Shown one piece after another: positions 17,280 to 25,213 of a stretch of 64,000 bases of DNA. The notes beneath the pieces are model-generated. The model did no database searches. It was not told where the DNA came from and worked only from the letters and a program-made list of their open reading frames with translations. Position numbers and translations under genes: made by a program. Source of the DNA: Phytohabitans maris (lineage in GTDB: Bacteria > Actinomycetota > Actinomycetes > Mycobacteriales > Micromonosporaceae). Numbering within the stretch: position 1 is the first letter of the stretch; every line of letters begins with the position of its first letter. Location: the NCBI RefSeq assembly GCF_031085175.1, contig NZ_JAVHUY010000012.1, positions 1-64,000 of the forward strand, read 5' to 3'.

Positions 17280-18050
17280 TCAGCTGATCGTGACTTTGTC
17301 GATGTCGGCGGCCGGGTGGTTGTCGTTGTGGAAGAGCAGGGCGACCCGGCCCGCCGGAAGGTACGCGTTGAAGGTGAAGGTCCTGGGTGTCTCCCAGCCC
17401 GCGCCGGGGGTGTCGAACGACCAGCTCCGGCCGTCCGTTGTGGACACCTGGATCTGCCGGTCGCCGTCCGACTCGTAGGTGACCGTGACGGTCCGGCTGC
17501 CCGCGCTCGGCAGGTCGAGGTAGACGGTGAGCTTGCCGAGGTACCGGACCCGGCCGCCGCCCTCGCAGGTGGCGCAGGAGGTGACGCCGGCGCCGTCGGC
17601 GAGCAGGTTTCCGGGGTCCTCGGCCTGCACGCTCACCGCGGTGAACCGCTTGACCGTCGCGGTCGGCCCGGCCGGCGTGCCGCGCGGCGACGGCGCGGCC
17701 GCGGTGTCCGGGTCGCCGGTCGGCACGGTGGGCGCGGTGAGCCGGCCCGGCTCGGCGGGCGGGGCGGTCGGACTCAGGCTCGGCCGGGGCGCGGCGCCGG
17801 CGGCCGGCGACCCCGCCTCGGCGGGCGGGCTCGACGTGCCGGGCGGCGTGGCGCCGGCCGGGAACGCGGCCGGTCTCTCGCCGGCCGGGGAGATCATCGG
17901 CGGTATCGCGATCGCCGCCAGCACGATGGCGCCGGCCAGCCCGCCGATCCCGGCCCAGTGCGGTGCGCGGAGCGAGCGAGCCGGTATCGCGGGCGGGTGA
18001 AGCAGCTGGCGGACCGGGTCGGGAGCCTCCGGGACGGGGTCAGTGGACAC
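17280..18050 (-). CDS. Membrane-anchored protein with C-terminal carbohydrate-binding-like domain
   Basis: A 256-residue protein, GTG start at 18050. Short cytoplasmic N-terminus, one membrane segment at ~33-55 (GIGGLAGAIVLAAIAIPPMI), a Pro/Ala/Thr-rich linker to ~135, then a beta-sandwich of CBM6/CBM35 appearance (VQAEDPGNLL, GGGRVRYLGKLTVYLDLP, VTVTYESDGDRQIQVSTTDG, GRVALLFHNDN). It contains a close Cys pair (CATC) that could form a disulfide or bind metal. It is the first gene of a minus-strand operon with the kinase and regulator; an accessory sensor role is inferred from position and topology. Confidence 0.8.
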   Translation of the reverse strand: MSTDPVPEAPDPVRQLLHPPAIPARSLRAPHWAGIGGLAGAIVLAAIAIPPMISPAGERPAAFPAGATPPGTSSPPAEAGSPAAGAAPRPSLSPTAPPAEPGRLTAPTVPTGDPDTAAAPSPRGTPAGPTATVKRFTAVSVQAEDPGNLLADGAGVTSCATCEGGGRVRYLGKLTVYLDLPSAGSRTVTVTYESDGDRQIQVSTTDGRSWSFDTPGAGWETPRTFTFNAYLPAGRVALLFHNDNHPAADIDKVTIS

Positions 18051-18416
18051 CGCGCTCCACCCCGCCGCGTGAACAACGAACCGGATTCGTCACCCCAGGC
18101 ACGGGGAGAATCTACACAACGCTCACCGATAGCCGTCCATGGGATTGAATCTTCAACCAATCGTTACCTCGCCGACATCAGGGGCCGGCGAGGTGTCGTC
18201 GGATGGAAATTTGCCGATGTGGCAGGTCGCCGCCGTTCCGGGGGCGATCCACCGCCCGCGGCCACGGCCCGACGGTAGCTGCCCGATCGGCCACCGATCC
18301 TGAGTCGAAAGACCCAGAGCGGACCCATGAACGGGACCGCCCTCCCGCCCGTCGTGCAACGGTCAGCCTCCGGTACCCGGGACCGGAGCCACCGCCGCGA
18401 CGAGGAGACGACCGCC
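18051..18416. promoter_or_regulatory. Divergent intergenic region with two inverted repeats
   Basis: This 366-bp gap separates the CBM/kinase operon from the lectin/pseudo-mycosin pair. Base composition is distinctly lower in GC than its flanks around 18070-18180. It contains the perfect palindrome TTGAATCTTCAA at 18145-18156 and a stem of 9-bp arms (ACCTCGCCG at 18166-18174 pairing with 18186-18194). No convincing -35/-10 pair or small gene was found. A shared control region for both transcription units is likely; the palindrome is a candidate binding site for the adjacent response regulator. Confidence 0.5.
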
Positions 18417-19991
18417 GTGAAGAAGCCGCACCCGCGTGCCCTGGTGGCCTGGTGGAAGGGGATGAGCCGGCGCGGCGCGGCGGTCACCTCGCTGGTGCTC
18501 GCGCTCGTCTGCGTGCTGACCGGCGTGGCCGGGCGCGAGCTCGCCCTGGCCGACCCGGCCCGGACCGCGGGCCGGCCGATCGACGCCGCCATGGCCCAGA
18601 CGCTCTCCCTCGCCGCGCTCTCCTGCCCGGCGCTGAGTGGCCCCCGGCTGGCCGGGCAGGTGATGGCGAACTCCGGCTTCGAGCCCGGCGCCGCCGGTGT
18701 CGCGGCGCTGCCGGCCGAGACGTTCAAGACCTGGGCGCCCTGGCCGCGGGCGGAGCCCCGGGACACCGCGGCGAGCGTCCACGCGCTCGCCCACCACATG
18801 TGCGACCTCGTCGGCCAGGTGCGGCAGGCCGGCGTCGGCGGCGACCGGTGGCGGGCCGCGCTCGCCGCGTACCGCTCGGGGACGGACGCGGTCAAGGCGG
18901 CGGCGGGCGTACCGGCCGGCGCCGCGCGGTACGTCGACCTCGTGGCCGGCTATACCGCCTGGTACGCGGACCAGGCCGTCTTCGGCGGGGCGGCCGTGGC
19001 CTCCGCCGCCGCGCCGGCACCGCCGGAGGCCGTGCCCGCGCAGTACCTCCCGGCGGTACGCGCGGCCGGCTCGGTCTGCGCGCCGGTCACTCCGGCCCGG
19101 ATCGCCGCCCAGCTCATGGCCGCCTCCGGCTTCGACCCCAACCTCCGCTCCGCGGACGGCGCGATGGGCATCGCCCAGTTCCGCACGGACGCCTGGGCCG
19201 AGTACGCTCCGCCGGCCGGCTCGCCCTGGGACCCGGTGGCGGCTGTCGGGGTGCTGGGGTACGCGATGTGCGACCTGGTCGCGACGTTCGCGCCGATGGG
19301 CGGGGACAGCTACCGGTACGCGCTGGCCGCGTTCCGCCTCGGCGCCGACGCGGTGCGCGCCGCCGGCGGGGTGCCACCGGTACCGCCGGCCGTGGCGTTC
19401 GTCGACCGCGCCACCGCGCTGGTCGACTTCTACGCCGGCGTGGGCAGGGCGGCGCCGGCCGCGAGCCCGTCGCCGTCACCCACCCCCTCGGCGAGCCCGC
19501 GATCGCCGAAGCCGACCGCGCCCCCGGCCCGGCCCTCCCGGACGTCCAGCCCGTCGCCGGCCGGGCCGACCCGGTACAAGCTCCTCAACGTCCACAGTGG
19601 AAAGGCGATGACCGTGCCGAACCGGTCGAAGTCGCCGAACGAGATCATCGTGCAGCAGCCCGACAACGGCGACCCGGGCCAGCGCTGGCTGCTGGTCAAG
19701 GAGCGCGACGGCACGGTACGGGTCAAGAGCGCCTACAACGGCATGGTGCTCTCGCCGCTGGACGGCTCCACCGAGCCGTACGCCTTCGTCGCGCAGGTGC
19801 CGGACGCCAGCTCCCCGGCCACCCGGTGGCGGCTCGAGGACATCGGCGGCGGCCTCTACCAGTTCCACAACACCGGCAGCGGCCTGCTGCTGGCCCTCCA
19901 GTACATGGTGGACACCGACGGCACCCGCCTGTTTCAGCACCCGGACAACGGCACCGTCGACCACCTCTGGCGCCTGGTACCGGTGAGGTGA
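18417..19991 (+). CDS. Secreted or anchored protein with two degenerate transglycosylase-like repeats and a ricin-type lectin domain
   Basis: A 524-residue protein. GTG 18417 is chosen for GAGGAG 9 nt upstream and because it places a basic N-terminus before a hydrophobic signal/anchor at ~22-38. Two related segments (~50-190 and ~205-385) resemble actinobacterial SLT/lysozyme-like folds (QLMAASGFDPN, DGAMGIAQFRTDAW, AMCDLV, ALAAFRLGADAV). The position of the catalytic Glu in the usual QES-G-F-x-P motif is Asn85 in the first repeat and Ala236 in the second, so neither is expected to cut peptidoglycan. A Pro/Ser linker precedes a beta-trefoil at ~395-524 with Q-x-W repeats (GQRWLLV, ATRWRLE, DHLWRLV). 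It probably binds cell wall or glycans at the surface. It lies 2 bp before the mycosin-like gene. Confidence 0.8.
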   Translation: MKKPHPRALVAWWKGMSRRGAAVTSLVLALVCVLTGVAGRELALADPARTAGRPIDAAMAQTLSLAALSCPALSGPRLAGQVMANSGFEPGAAGVAALPAETFKTWAPWPRAEPRDTAASVHALAHHMCDLVGQVRQAGVGGDRWRAALAAYRSGTDAVKAAAGVPAGAARYVDLVAGYTAWYADQAVFGGAAVASAAAPAPPEAVPAQYLPAVRAAGSVCAPVTPARIAAQLMAASGFDPNLRSADGAMGIAQFRTDAWAEYAPPAGSPWDPVAAVGVLGYAMCDLVATFAPMGGDSYRYALAAFRLGADAVRAAGGVPPVPPAVAFVDRATALVDFYAGVGRAAPAASPSPSPTPSASPRSPKPTAPPARPSRTSSPSPAGPTRYKLLNVHSGKAMTVPNRSKSPNEIIVQQPDNGDPGQRWLLVKERDGTVRVKSAYNGMVLSPLDGSTEPYAFVAQVPDASSPATRWRLEDIGGGLYQFHNTGSGLLLALQYMVDTDGTRLFQHPDNGTVDHLWRLVPVR

Positions 19992-19993
19992 AC

Positions 19994-21625
19994 ATGGACA
20001 GTCCGATCAGGACGCTCGGGCGGTGGGGCCTGGCCGCCGCGCTGGGCCTGCTCGCCGCCCTCGCCCCGGCGCCGGCCCGCGCCGACGACTCCGCGTACGT
20101 CAAGTTCTACACGGTCAACACCGCGTACCAGGGTGCGCCGGAGAGCCTCGCCGGGATCGCCGAGCGCTTCCTCGGCGCCACCGACCGCGCCGACGAGGTC
20201 TTCCACCTGAACCTCGGCCGGCCGCAGCCGGACGGCGGCACGCTGACCGACCCGGCCAGGCTGCGGCCGGGCTGGCGCCTGGTGCTGCCCTGGGACGCGG
20301 TCGGCGCCGGCGTCCAGTACGGCACGCTGGCGCCCGCACCGCCCCCGGCCGCCCCGACGTCACCGCCGAAGGGGACGCCCGCGCCGCCGGCCGCGAGCGG
20401 CAAGCCGGCGCCGGGTGGCGCAGCGGTGCCGGGTGGCGCAGCGGCGCCGCAGCAGGGGGTGCGGCCGACCACCGCCCCCAGGCCGCCGGCCGCCAAGGGG
20501 TGCGCGCCGCCCAAGGCCACCCGCGCGGCCGGCCCGGACTGGGCCACCCGGCGGCTCGCCGCCGACCGGGCCTGGTCCCGCGGTCGGGGCAAGGGGCAGC
20601 TGATCGCCGTCGTGGACTCCGGTGTGGACGGTAGCCTGCCCCAGCTCGCCGGGCACGTGACGGTCGGCGTCGACGTCGTGACGGCCGGTGGGCGCGGCGA
20701 CGTCGACTGCCTCGGTACCGGCACCGCGATGGCCGGGATCCTCGTCGGGCAGGGCGGCAAGGGCGGCGGGCCGGCCGGCGTGGCACCCGACGCCACCGTC
20801 CTGCCGGTGCGGCTGGTCACCGGTGCGCCCACGGCGCGCCCGGCCGACCAGGCGGCCGCGATCGGGCAGGCCACCGCCGCCGGCGCGACCGTCATCGCAC
20901 TCGGCTCCTATGTGGACACCAACGAGACGGCGGTGGCCGAGGCGATCGCCGCCGCCACCGCGAACGACGTCGTCGTGGTCGCCGGCGCCGCACCGGACGG
21001 GACACCGGTGAACGCGGCGGCCGTCCTGCCCGCCGGCGGCGTGCTGCGGGTCGGTGCGGTCGGCGCCAACGGCCAGCCGGCGGTCCGGTACCGGCCGGGC
21101 GGCGTGGACGTCGTCGCGCCCGGCGTCGACGTCACCAGCCTGGGCGTGGCCGGCGCGGGCGGGTTCGTGGGCAGCGGCACCCAGTACGCGGTGGCGTACG
21201 CGGCCGGGCAGGCGGCACTGGTCCGCTCGGCGTTCCCCGACCTGGCGGCGAACCAGGTGGTGCACCGCGTCAAGGCGACCGCCCGCAAGCCCACCGACAC
21301 CGCCGCCGGCGCCGGGTGGGGCCACGGGATGATCGACCCGTTCGCGTCGGTGCACACGGAGCTTCCGGACGAGCGGCCGGCGCGCGGGACGGGCCCCGCG
21401 CCGCGCGGAGTGACCGCGCCGGACCCGGTGGGCGGGCCCGGCGGCGGCCGCGTGGTGGCCCTCGTGGCCATGGCGCTGGTCATGCTGACCGCCCTGGTAC
21501 TGCTGGTGTTCCGGCTCCGGCTCGTGCTTCGCGCCCGGGCCGCCCCGGTCGCCGACCCGTACCGCGAACCGGACGCCCCGGCGACGACCTGGCCGACCCT
21601 CTCCGACCTCCCGAAGAGCGACTGA
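19994..21625 (+). CDS. Mycosin-like subtilase (S8 family) lacking catalytic His and Ser; predicted pseudoprotease
   Basis: A 543-residue protein with a signal peptide (cleavage near APARA, residue 30), a LysM-like region at ~35-101, a Pro/Gly-rich linker, an S8 domain at ~180-450 and one transmembrane segment at ~487-509 followed by a short basic tail. That layout matches type VII secretion mycosins. The catalytic Asp is kept (VVDSGVDG, Asp208). The His position in the normal GHGT motif is Thr242 (CLGTGTAMAG), the Ser position in SGTS is Gln397 (SGTQYAV), and the oxyanion Asn segment reads VVVVAGAAPDG. Three of four key residues are therefore gone while the fold motifs remain. It likely keeps a structural or scaffolding role, as proposed for mycosins in stabilising the secretion pore (inference). 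Confidence 0.85.
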   Translation: MDSPIRTLGRWGLAAALGLLAALAPAPARADDSAYVKFYTVNTAYQGAPESLAGIAERFLGATDRADEVFHLNLGRPQPDGGTLTDPARLRPGWRLVLPWDAVGAGVQYGTLAPAPPPAAPTSPPKGTPAPPAASGKPAPGGAAVPGGAAAPQQGVRPTTAPRPPAAKGCAPPKATRAAGPDWATRRLAADRAWSRGRGKGQLIAVVDSGVDGSLPQLAGHVTVGVDVVTAGGRGDVDCLGTGTAMAGILVGQGGKGGGPAGVAPDATVLPVRLVTGAPTARPADQAAAIGQATAAGATVIALGSYVDTNETAVAEAIAAATANDVVVVAGAAPDGTPVNAAAVLPAGGVLRVGAVGANGQPAVRYRPGGVDVVAPGVDVTSLGVAGAGGFVGSGTQYAVAYAAGQAALVRSAFPDLAANQVVHRVKATARKPTDTAAGAGWGHGMIDPFASVHTELPDERPARGTGPAPRGVTAPDPVGGPGGGRVVALVAMALVMLTALVLLVFRLRLVLRARAAPVADPYREPDAPATTWPTLSDLPKSD

Positions 21626-21806
21626 GGCACGGTCGTGCCCGGCTGGTGAAACCACCGCGGAGAGCAACGCCGCGGGAACGCACCCCAAGAAAACGCTCCG
21701 CTGCGCTCCACGTTTCCCCGGGGACCCCGCGCAACGGTCCGGACCACGGCGGACGCCGCGGTAGCTCGGAATCTGGGTTTGAAACGATCCGCTAGGCTCT
21801 GCGGCC

Positions 21807-23261
21807 GTGAACGAGACCTCGACGGCATTGCGGGCGGCGGCGGAGCGGCTCGCGGCGGCCGCACCCGGCACGGCGGGCGCCGCGGCCGAAGCCCTGATCG
21901 CGCTCGCGGTGGCCGATCCCGACCTGCGGCAGCCGGCCGCCGACGCGATCTGCGACTGGCTGCGCGCCCCGGCCGAGCCGGACGGCGGCACGCCCGGCGA
22001 GCGCGGCGCCGTGCTCGCCCTGCTCGCCGACCGGCTGCGTCCCGGCGCGGCGGCAGCGTGGGACGGCATCGGCCTCGACCTGTCCGGGGCGACGCTCACC
22101 GACGCCGACTTCGGCGGCTGCCGGCTCGACGGCGCCGGGTTCGCCGACACCCGGTTCCACGGCATGACGGTCTTCGCCGGCGCCACCTTCGAGGACCACA
22201 CCGAGTTCCAGCGCGCGGTCTTCTACGGCGACGCGCTCTTCGCCGGGGTGCGGTTCGCGGGCGACGCCGAGTTCGGCATGACCCGCTTTCGCGGGCGGGC
22301 GGAGTTCACCGGTGCGGTGTTCGGCGGGCTGGCCTGGTTCGGCCGCGGCACCGACACCTGGTGGGAGGATGACGAGGCGTGGGACACGGTCGAGGAGATC
22401 GACCCGGCGCCCTGGGACGAGCCGAACGAGGACGACCCGGAGTGGCCCGTCGCGGTCCTCATCGAGGACTACCAGTCCTGGGAGGAGGGGGGCGACGGCG
22501 CCCGCTTCGGCGCTGACGCGTCCTTTGTGGACGCCCGTTTCGAAGGCCCGGCCTGGTTCTACAACGCCCGGTTCGGGGCGGCGGCCGCGTTCACCGGTGC
22601 GCGGTTCACCGATCGGGTCCACCTCGACCAGTCCGCGGTCGACCTGACCGGCGCCCACTGGGCCGGCGGCACCGACGCCGGCGAGTCGCAGTGGCCGCTG
22701 GGCTGGACGGTGCGGCCGGCCGGCGCCGAGGGCGGCGACCTGGTGCCGGACGCCTCGGTGGCGCCGTACGCGCGGCAGCTCGCCGACCCCGACCCGACGG
22801 TCCGCTCGGCCGGGCTCCAGATCCTGGCCCAGCTCGGCGACGACCGGCCCGACCTGCGGCAGCGGGTGGTGGCGACGCTCTGCGCGTTCCTGCGCGTGCC
22901 CGTACCGTTCGACCTGCGCGCGCCGGAGCGCACCGCCGACCAGGCCGGGTGGCTGCGGCCGAGGCAGGAGGCGCAGCAGTTGCTGGCCTCGCGGCTGCGG
23001 CCCGGCCCGGGGCAGTGGAAGGACGTCGACCTGTGGCTCTGCGGCGCCACGCTGGTCGACCTCGACCTGCGCGACTGCGAAGCCGGGTACGCGGACTTCA
23101 CGGGCGCCCAGTTCCACGGCACGACCCGGTTCGACGGCAGCCGGTTCGAGCGGGCGGAGTTCACCCTCGGCGGGCGGTCCGGCTGGGCCACCTTCCACGG
23201 CGACGTGGTGTTCGGCGGCGAGCCGCCCGAGGACGTGGTGTTCCACGGCGCGGTCGCCTGA
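21807..23261 (+). CDS. Pentapeptide-repeat-like protein
   Basis: A 484-residue protein from GTG 21807. It has two similar halves, each with an Ala/Leu-rich helical start (DPDLRQPAADAICDWLRAP; DRPDLRQRVVATLCAFLRVP) followed by quadrilateral beta-helix repeats of the A/F-x-x-A/G-x-F type (LSGATLTDADFGG, AVFYGDALFAGVRF, ARFEGPAWFYNARF, FTGAQFHGTTRF). A very acidic loop with many Trp and Asp interrupts the first half. The helical part resembles the N-terminal region of actinobacterial pentapeptide proteins that also carry a membrane anchor, but no transmembrane segment is seen here. TAGGCT ends 8 nt before the GTG, so a leaderless transcript is possible. The preceding gap (21626-21806) has only a short GGCAC-GTGCC hairpin at 21626-21639. 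Confidence 0.8.
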   Translation: MNETSTALRAAAERLAAAAPGTAGAAAEALIALAVADPDLRQPAADAICDWLRAPAEPDGGTPGERGAVLALLADRLRPGAAAAWDGIGLDLSGATLTDADFGGCRLDGAGFADTRFHGMTVFAGATFEDHTEFQRAVFYGDALFAGVRFAGDAEFGMTRFRGRAEFTGAVFGGLAWFGRGTDTWWEDDEAWDTVEEIDPAPWDEPNEDDPEWPVAVLIEDYQSWEEGGDGARFGADASFVDARFEGPAWFYNARFGAAAAFTGARFTDRVHLDQSAVDLTGAHWAGGTDAGESQWPLGWTVRPAGAEGGDLVPDASVAPYARQLADPDPTVRSAGLQILAQLGDDRPDLRQRVVATLCAFLRVPVPFDLRAPERTADQAGWLRPRQEAQQLLASRLRPGPGQWKDVDLWLCGATLVDLDLRDCEAGYADFTGAQFHGTTRFDGSRFERAEFTLGGRSGWATFHGDVVFGGEPPEDVVFHGAVA

Positions 23262-23280
23262 CCCCTCGGGCGGTCAGGGT

Positions 23281-23330
23281 GATCGAAGCTCCCCTCACGC
23301 CGTTGGAACGACGTCAGGGGAGCTTCGATC
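23281..23330. terminator. Bidirectional terminator-like hairpin between convergent genes
   Basis: Perfect 15-bp arms (GATCGAAGCTCCCCT at 23281-23295, complement at 23316-23330), extended by three further pairs after one mismatch, with a loop of about a dozen bases. It lies exactly between the stops of the pentapeptide gene and the aldehyde dehydrogenase gene. No T-run follows, as is usual in high-GC actinomycetes. Confidence 0.85.
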
Positions 23331-24850
23331 TAGAAGAGGCCGAGCGGCTGGTCGCTGTAGGAGACCAGCAGGTTCTTGACCTGGCTGTAGTGGTCGAGCA
23401 TCATCCGGTGGTTCTCGCGGCCGATGCCGGAGATCTTGTAGCCGCCGAACGCCGCTCCCGCCGGGTACTGGTGGTAGCAGTTGGTCCACACGCGACCGGC
23501 CTTGATGCCGCGCCCCATGCGGTACGCGCGGGTGCCGTCGCGGGTCCAGACGCCGGCGCCGAGGCCGTAGAGCGTGTCGTTGGCGATGGAGAGCGCCTCC
23601 GCCTCGTCGGCGAACGAGGTCACCGCGAGCACCGGGCCGAAGATCTCCTCCTGGAACACGCGCATCCGGTTGTTTCCCTTGAGGACGGTCGGCTGGAAGT
23701 AGTACCCGCCGGCGAACTCGCCCTTGACGTCGGCGCGCTTGCCGCCGATGAGCACCTCGGCGCCCTCTTTCCGGCCGATCTCCACATAGGACTCGACCTT
23801 CTCCAGCTGCGCCGCCGAGACCTGCGGGCCGAGCTGGGTCTCGGTGTCCAGCGGGTCGCCCTGCCGGATCGCCGCGATCCGCTCGATCGCGCGGTCCATG
23901 AACTCGTCGAAGATCTCCCGCTGCACCAGCGCGCGCGACGGGCAGGTGCACACCTCGCCCTTGTTGAACGCGTACAGCACGAGCCCTTCGACCGCCTTGT
24001 CCAGGAACGCGTCGTCGTGGGCCAGCACGTCGGCGAAGAAGATGTTGGGCGACTTGCCGCCCAGCTCCACGGTGGACGGGATGAGGTTCTGCGCCGCGTA
24101 CTGCATGATCAGCCGGCCGGTCGCGGTCTCCCCGGTGAACCCGACCTTCGCGATCCGCGGGTTGGCCGCGAGCGCCTTGCCGATCTCGCCGCCGGGGCCG
24201 TTCACCACGTTTATGACACCGGGCGGCACGACGCCCTCGATGACCTCCATCAGCTTCAGGATCGACCAGGGCGTCGGGGACGCCGGCTTGAGCACCGAAC
24301 AGTTTCCGGCCGCCAGCGCCGGCGCGAGCTTCCAGGCCGCCATCAGCAACGGGAAGTTGAACGGGATGATCTGGCCGACCACGCCGAGCGGCTCGCGGAA
24401 GTGGTACGCCACCAGGTCCTTGTCGATCTCGGTCGAGCGCCCCTCCTCGGAGCGGGCCGCCGCGGCGAAGTAGCGGAAGTGGTCGACGACCAGCGGGATG
24501 TCGGCGCCGAGGGTCTCCCGCACCGGCTTGCCGTTCTCCCAGCTCTCCGCGACGGCGAGCATCTCCTTGTTGGCCTCGACCGCGTCGGCGACGGCGTTGA
24601 GCACCGCCGCCCGCCCGGCCGCCGACGTATCGGCCCAGCCGCCCTTGGCCGCGTGCGCCGCGTCCAGCGCCCACTCGACGTCCTCCGGCGTCGACTGGGC
24701 CACCTCCGTGATCGCGCCGGCCGTGGCCGGGCTCAGGTCGACCCGGTAGTTGCCGTGGGCCGGTGGTAGCCACTTGCCACCGATGAAGTTGTCGTAGCGG
24801 GGCTGCACCGCCACGATGCTGCCGGTCCGCCCCGGCGGGACGTACTTCAT
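23330..24850 (-). CDS. NAD-dependent aldehyde dehydrogenase
   Basis: A 506-residue enzyme that oxidises aldehydes to carboxylates with NAD(P)+. It covers the full ALDH superfamily length. Visible motifs are the cofactor-binding and catalytic-Asn segment ([20 protein letters not shown]), the glycine loop ([10 protein letters not shown]), the general-base Glu ([12 protein letters not shown]) and the nucleophile Cys ([12 protein letters not shown]). Overall it is closest to the acetaldehyde dehydrogenase group (ExaC/AldB/Ald2). ATG 24850 has GAGGAGG upstream. It is divergent from the catabolic operon starting at 25214 and may be co-regulated or independent. Confidence 0.93.
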   Translation of the reverse strand: MKYVPPGRTGSIVAVQPRYDNFIGGKWLPPAHGNYRVDLSPATAGAITEVAQSTPEDVEWALDAAHAAKGGWADTSAAGRAAVLNAVADAVEANKEMLAVAESWENGKPVRETLGADIPLVVDHFRYFAAAARSEEGRSTEIDKDLVAYHFREPLGVVGQIIPFNFPLLMAAWKLAPALAAGNCSVLKPASPTPWSILKLMEVIEGVVPPGVINVVNGPGGEIGKALAANPRIAKVGFTGETATGRLIMQYAAQNLIPSTVELGGKSPNIFFADVLAHDDAFLDKAVEGLVLYAFNKGEVCTCPSRALVQREIFDEFMDRAIERIAAIRQGDPLDTETQLGPQVSAAQLEKVESYVEIGRKEGAEVLIGGKRADVKGEFAGGYYFQPTVLKGNNRMRVFQEEIFGPVLAVTSFADEAEALSIANDTLYGLGAGVWTRDGTRAYRMGRGIKAGRVWTNCYHQYPAGAAFGGYKISGIGRENHRMMLDHYSQVKNLLVSYSDQPLGLF

Positions 24851-25089
24851 GCCGTCCTCCTCGAAAGGACCCCTGGACGACCGAACGCCCAGGCGAGACC
24901 GCGCGATGCGGCCTCATCCCCACGCAACTCCTCGGGCCCGGCCCCCGCGCAGGGCCCAAGGACCCAGCCCCGCGCCGAAGGTCCCGACCGTGCCCGCTAC
25001 AGGCCGGAAACGCGGGCGCAACGGCCGGGCGCTTGCCGTTCCGCTGGGAGAAACGGCAGGTCAAGGGCTTGTCACAGATCAAGTTACTC

Positions 25090-25102
25090 ATTGGTAGCCA
25101 AT
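25090..25102. promoter_or_regulatory. Palindrome overlapping the catabolic-operon promoter; candidate operator
   Basis: ATTGG-TAG-CCAAT, 5-bp perfect arms around a 3-bp centre, lies directly against the -35 hexamer of the promoter below. It is AT-rich relative to its surroundings. The IclR regulator encoded at 34983 is the obvious candidate ligand, but nothing in the sequence proves this. The rest of the 24851-25213 gap holds a GCCGTT/AACGGC inverted repeat (25035-25057) and no gene. Confidence 0.5.
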
Positions 25103-25131
25103 TGACAGCGCTCGCCGGACGGTCCTAGCGT
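25102..25131 (+). promoter_or_regulatory. Predicted housekeeping-sigma promoter for the catabolic operon
   Basis: TTGACA at 25102-25107 and TAGCGT at 25126-25131 are separated by 18 bp, close to the actinobacterial primary sigma consensus. It would give a leader of roughly 75 nt before ATG 25214. Confidence 0.6.
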
Positions 25132-25213
25132 TCCTCTCATTCGAACGGCGTACGGCTCATCCGAACACTTCGATCGGGTGTGTCGAAGGGTGCCGTCAGA
25201 GGGGAGGCCGGGC

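Noticed and set aside
21779-21798. TTGAAA...TAGGCT as a -35/-10 promoter before the pentapeptide gene
   Set aside because: The spacer is only 8 bp, too short for a functional pair; only the TAGGCT element is kept as a possible leaderless -10.
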